A stretch of DNA of 64,000 nucleotides from Sphingopyxis chilensis. Its GTDB lineage: Bacteria > Pseudomonadota > Alphaproteobacteria > Sphingomonadales > Sphingomonadaceae. Of the stretch, positions 63,506 to 64,000 are shown in pieces. The notes below the pieces were generated by a model. The model did no database searches. It was not told the origin of the DNA and saw only the letters and a program-made list of their open reading frames with translations. The stretch spans positions 3,629,501 through 3,693,500 of the forward strand of contig NZ_CP142394.1 in the NCBI RefSeq assembly GCF_035930445.1. Reading direction: 5' to 3'. Positions within the stretch are counted from its first letter, which is position 1, and each line of letters begins with the position of its first letter. The position numbers and the translations under genes are program-made.

Positions 63506-64000
63506 ATGGCCGATTTGCGGGAGGCCCTCGCCGCCGCGCGGAGCTATCGCGGCGCCGCGCAAACGGCGCTCGGCGAGCGGCTGGCGTCGCGGCCGATCGA
63601 CGCCGAGCAGCGCGCGGCGCACGGTTTCGCGTGGGTCGCGACGACGGTCGCGGCGCTCGAAGCGACGCTGGACTGGTGCGAGTCCGGCCGGGACTCGAAC
63701 CCGCTCGATGCGAAGATCGCCACGCTCGCCTTCGCCGAAGGGATCGGACAGCTCGCCGGCGGGCTGCCGATGGGGCAGAACGAGATTTTCCGCCCCGCCG
63801 ACCTCGGCATTGCCGCCGCCGGGTGCAACCTTGCCAATGCCTGCGCCGACTTGCTCGACGCCGACCACGCGGCAACCCGCGCCGAGGTCGCCGCTGCGCT
63901 CGCCGGGGGTCACTGGCCGAGCGAGACGCTCCACGACGCCGACCTCGACGCGATCCGCGATCAATATCGCCGCTTCACCGACGCCGCGATCATTCCGCAT
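63506..64000 (+). CDS. Acyl-CoA dehydrogenase family protein, N-terminal part
   Basis: The reading frame opens with ATG at 63506, 2 bases after the thiolase stop, and stays open for 165 codons to the window edge. GFAWVATTVAALEATLDW and LAGGLPMGQNEIFRPADLG match the N-terminal extension of an alphaproteobacterial acyl-CoA dehydrogenase subgroup. The FAD-binding and catalytic parts lie beyond the window, so function is inferred from this segment and the operon. Confidence 0.78.
   Translation, partial: MADLREALAAARSYRGAAQTALGERLASRPIDAEQRAAHGFAWVATTVAALEATLDWCESGRDSNPLDAKIATLAFAEGIGQLAGGLPMGQNEIFRPADLGIAAAGCNLANACADLLDADHAATRAEVAAALAGGHWPSETLHDADLDAIRDQYRRFTDAAIIPH

Overview
The window is GC-rich, alphaproteobacterial DNA. 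The closest fit is a sphingomonad (Sphingomonadales, probably Sphingopyxis-like). This rests on gene order (ppsR-maf-aroE-coaE-dnaQ facing hemE-hemJ-rho, then mnmE-mnmG-rsmG-parA-parB), on families typical of the group (DUF1491, DUF1489, DUF6489, DUF4402, CYP153-like P450, TonB receptor with TetR), on GANTC sites and on intergenic repeats. The genus is inferred from reading alone.

The main feature is a probable chromosome replication origin at 8667-9014, between ppsR (the RP001 family) and hemE. It carries two perfect DnaA boxes and one near-perfect box, six GANTC sites, and a 20-base all-A/T run just before hemE. Every gene from 241 to 8666 points left and the conserved genes from 9015 on mostly point right, as expected at an origin. 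Three ParB-binding parS sites lie 7-10 kb to the right, at the mnmE/mnmG junction, inside mnmG and inside rsmG, just before parA-parB.

Layout: 1-178 tail of a small heat-shock protein; 241-8666 leftward genes (GNAT, M14 carboxypeptidase, lipoprotein, SleB-type hydrolase, DUF1491, ptsN, hpf, dnaQ, coaE, aroE, maf, ppsR); 8667-9014 oriC; 9015-12971 hemE, hemJ, rho, ABM monooxygenase and terC; 13052-14950 small accessory genes; 14983-20946 mnmE to parB; 21313-25707 a chaperone-usher pilus locus with a DUF4402 subunit; 25714-28149 chromate transporter and patatin; 28313-32152 a three-gene membrane glycan-modification cassette (FAD mutase-like enzyme, GtrA, GT-C transferase); 32156-38462 msrB, P450, ABC exporter, queG and small envelope genes; 38572-43562 sugar/adenosine kinase, flippase, gpsA and tsaD; 43706-46267 hemC-hemD-mitofilin-like gene; 46309-51899 glutaryl-CoA dehydrogenase, a class III CoA-transferase, TonB receptor and TetR; 52056-55861 metW-metX and hisC-tyrC; 55890-59748 plsC, ydcF, ftsX, ftsE and a zinc-ribbon protein; 59780-60847 YeiH transporter; 60948-61024 tRNA-Arg(CCG); 61077-64000 CoA-transferase, thiolase and the start of an acyl-CoA dehydrogenase.

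Most of the window is ordinary core chromosome. The parts that reward a second look are the oriC/parS architecture, the TetR operator with three alternating half-sites, the mnmE start and G4 motif, the pilus locus with its AT-rich leader, the small ORF coupled to chrA, and the glycan cassette.
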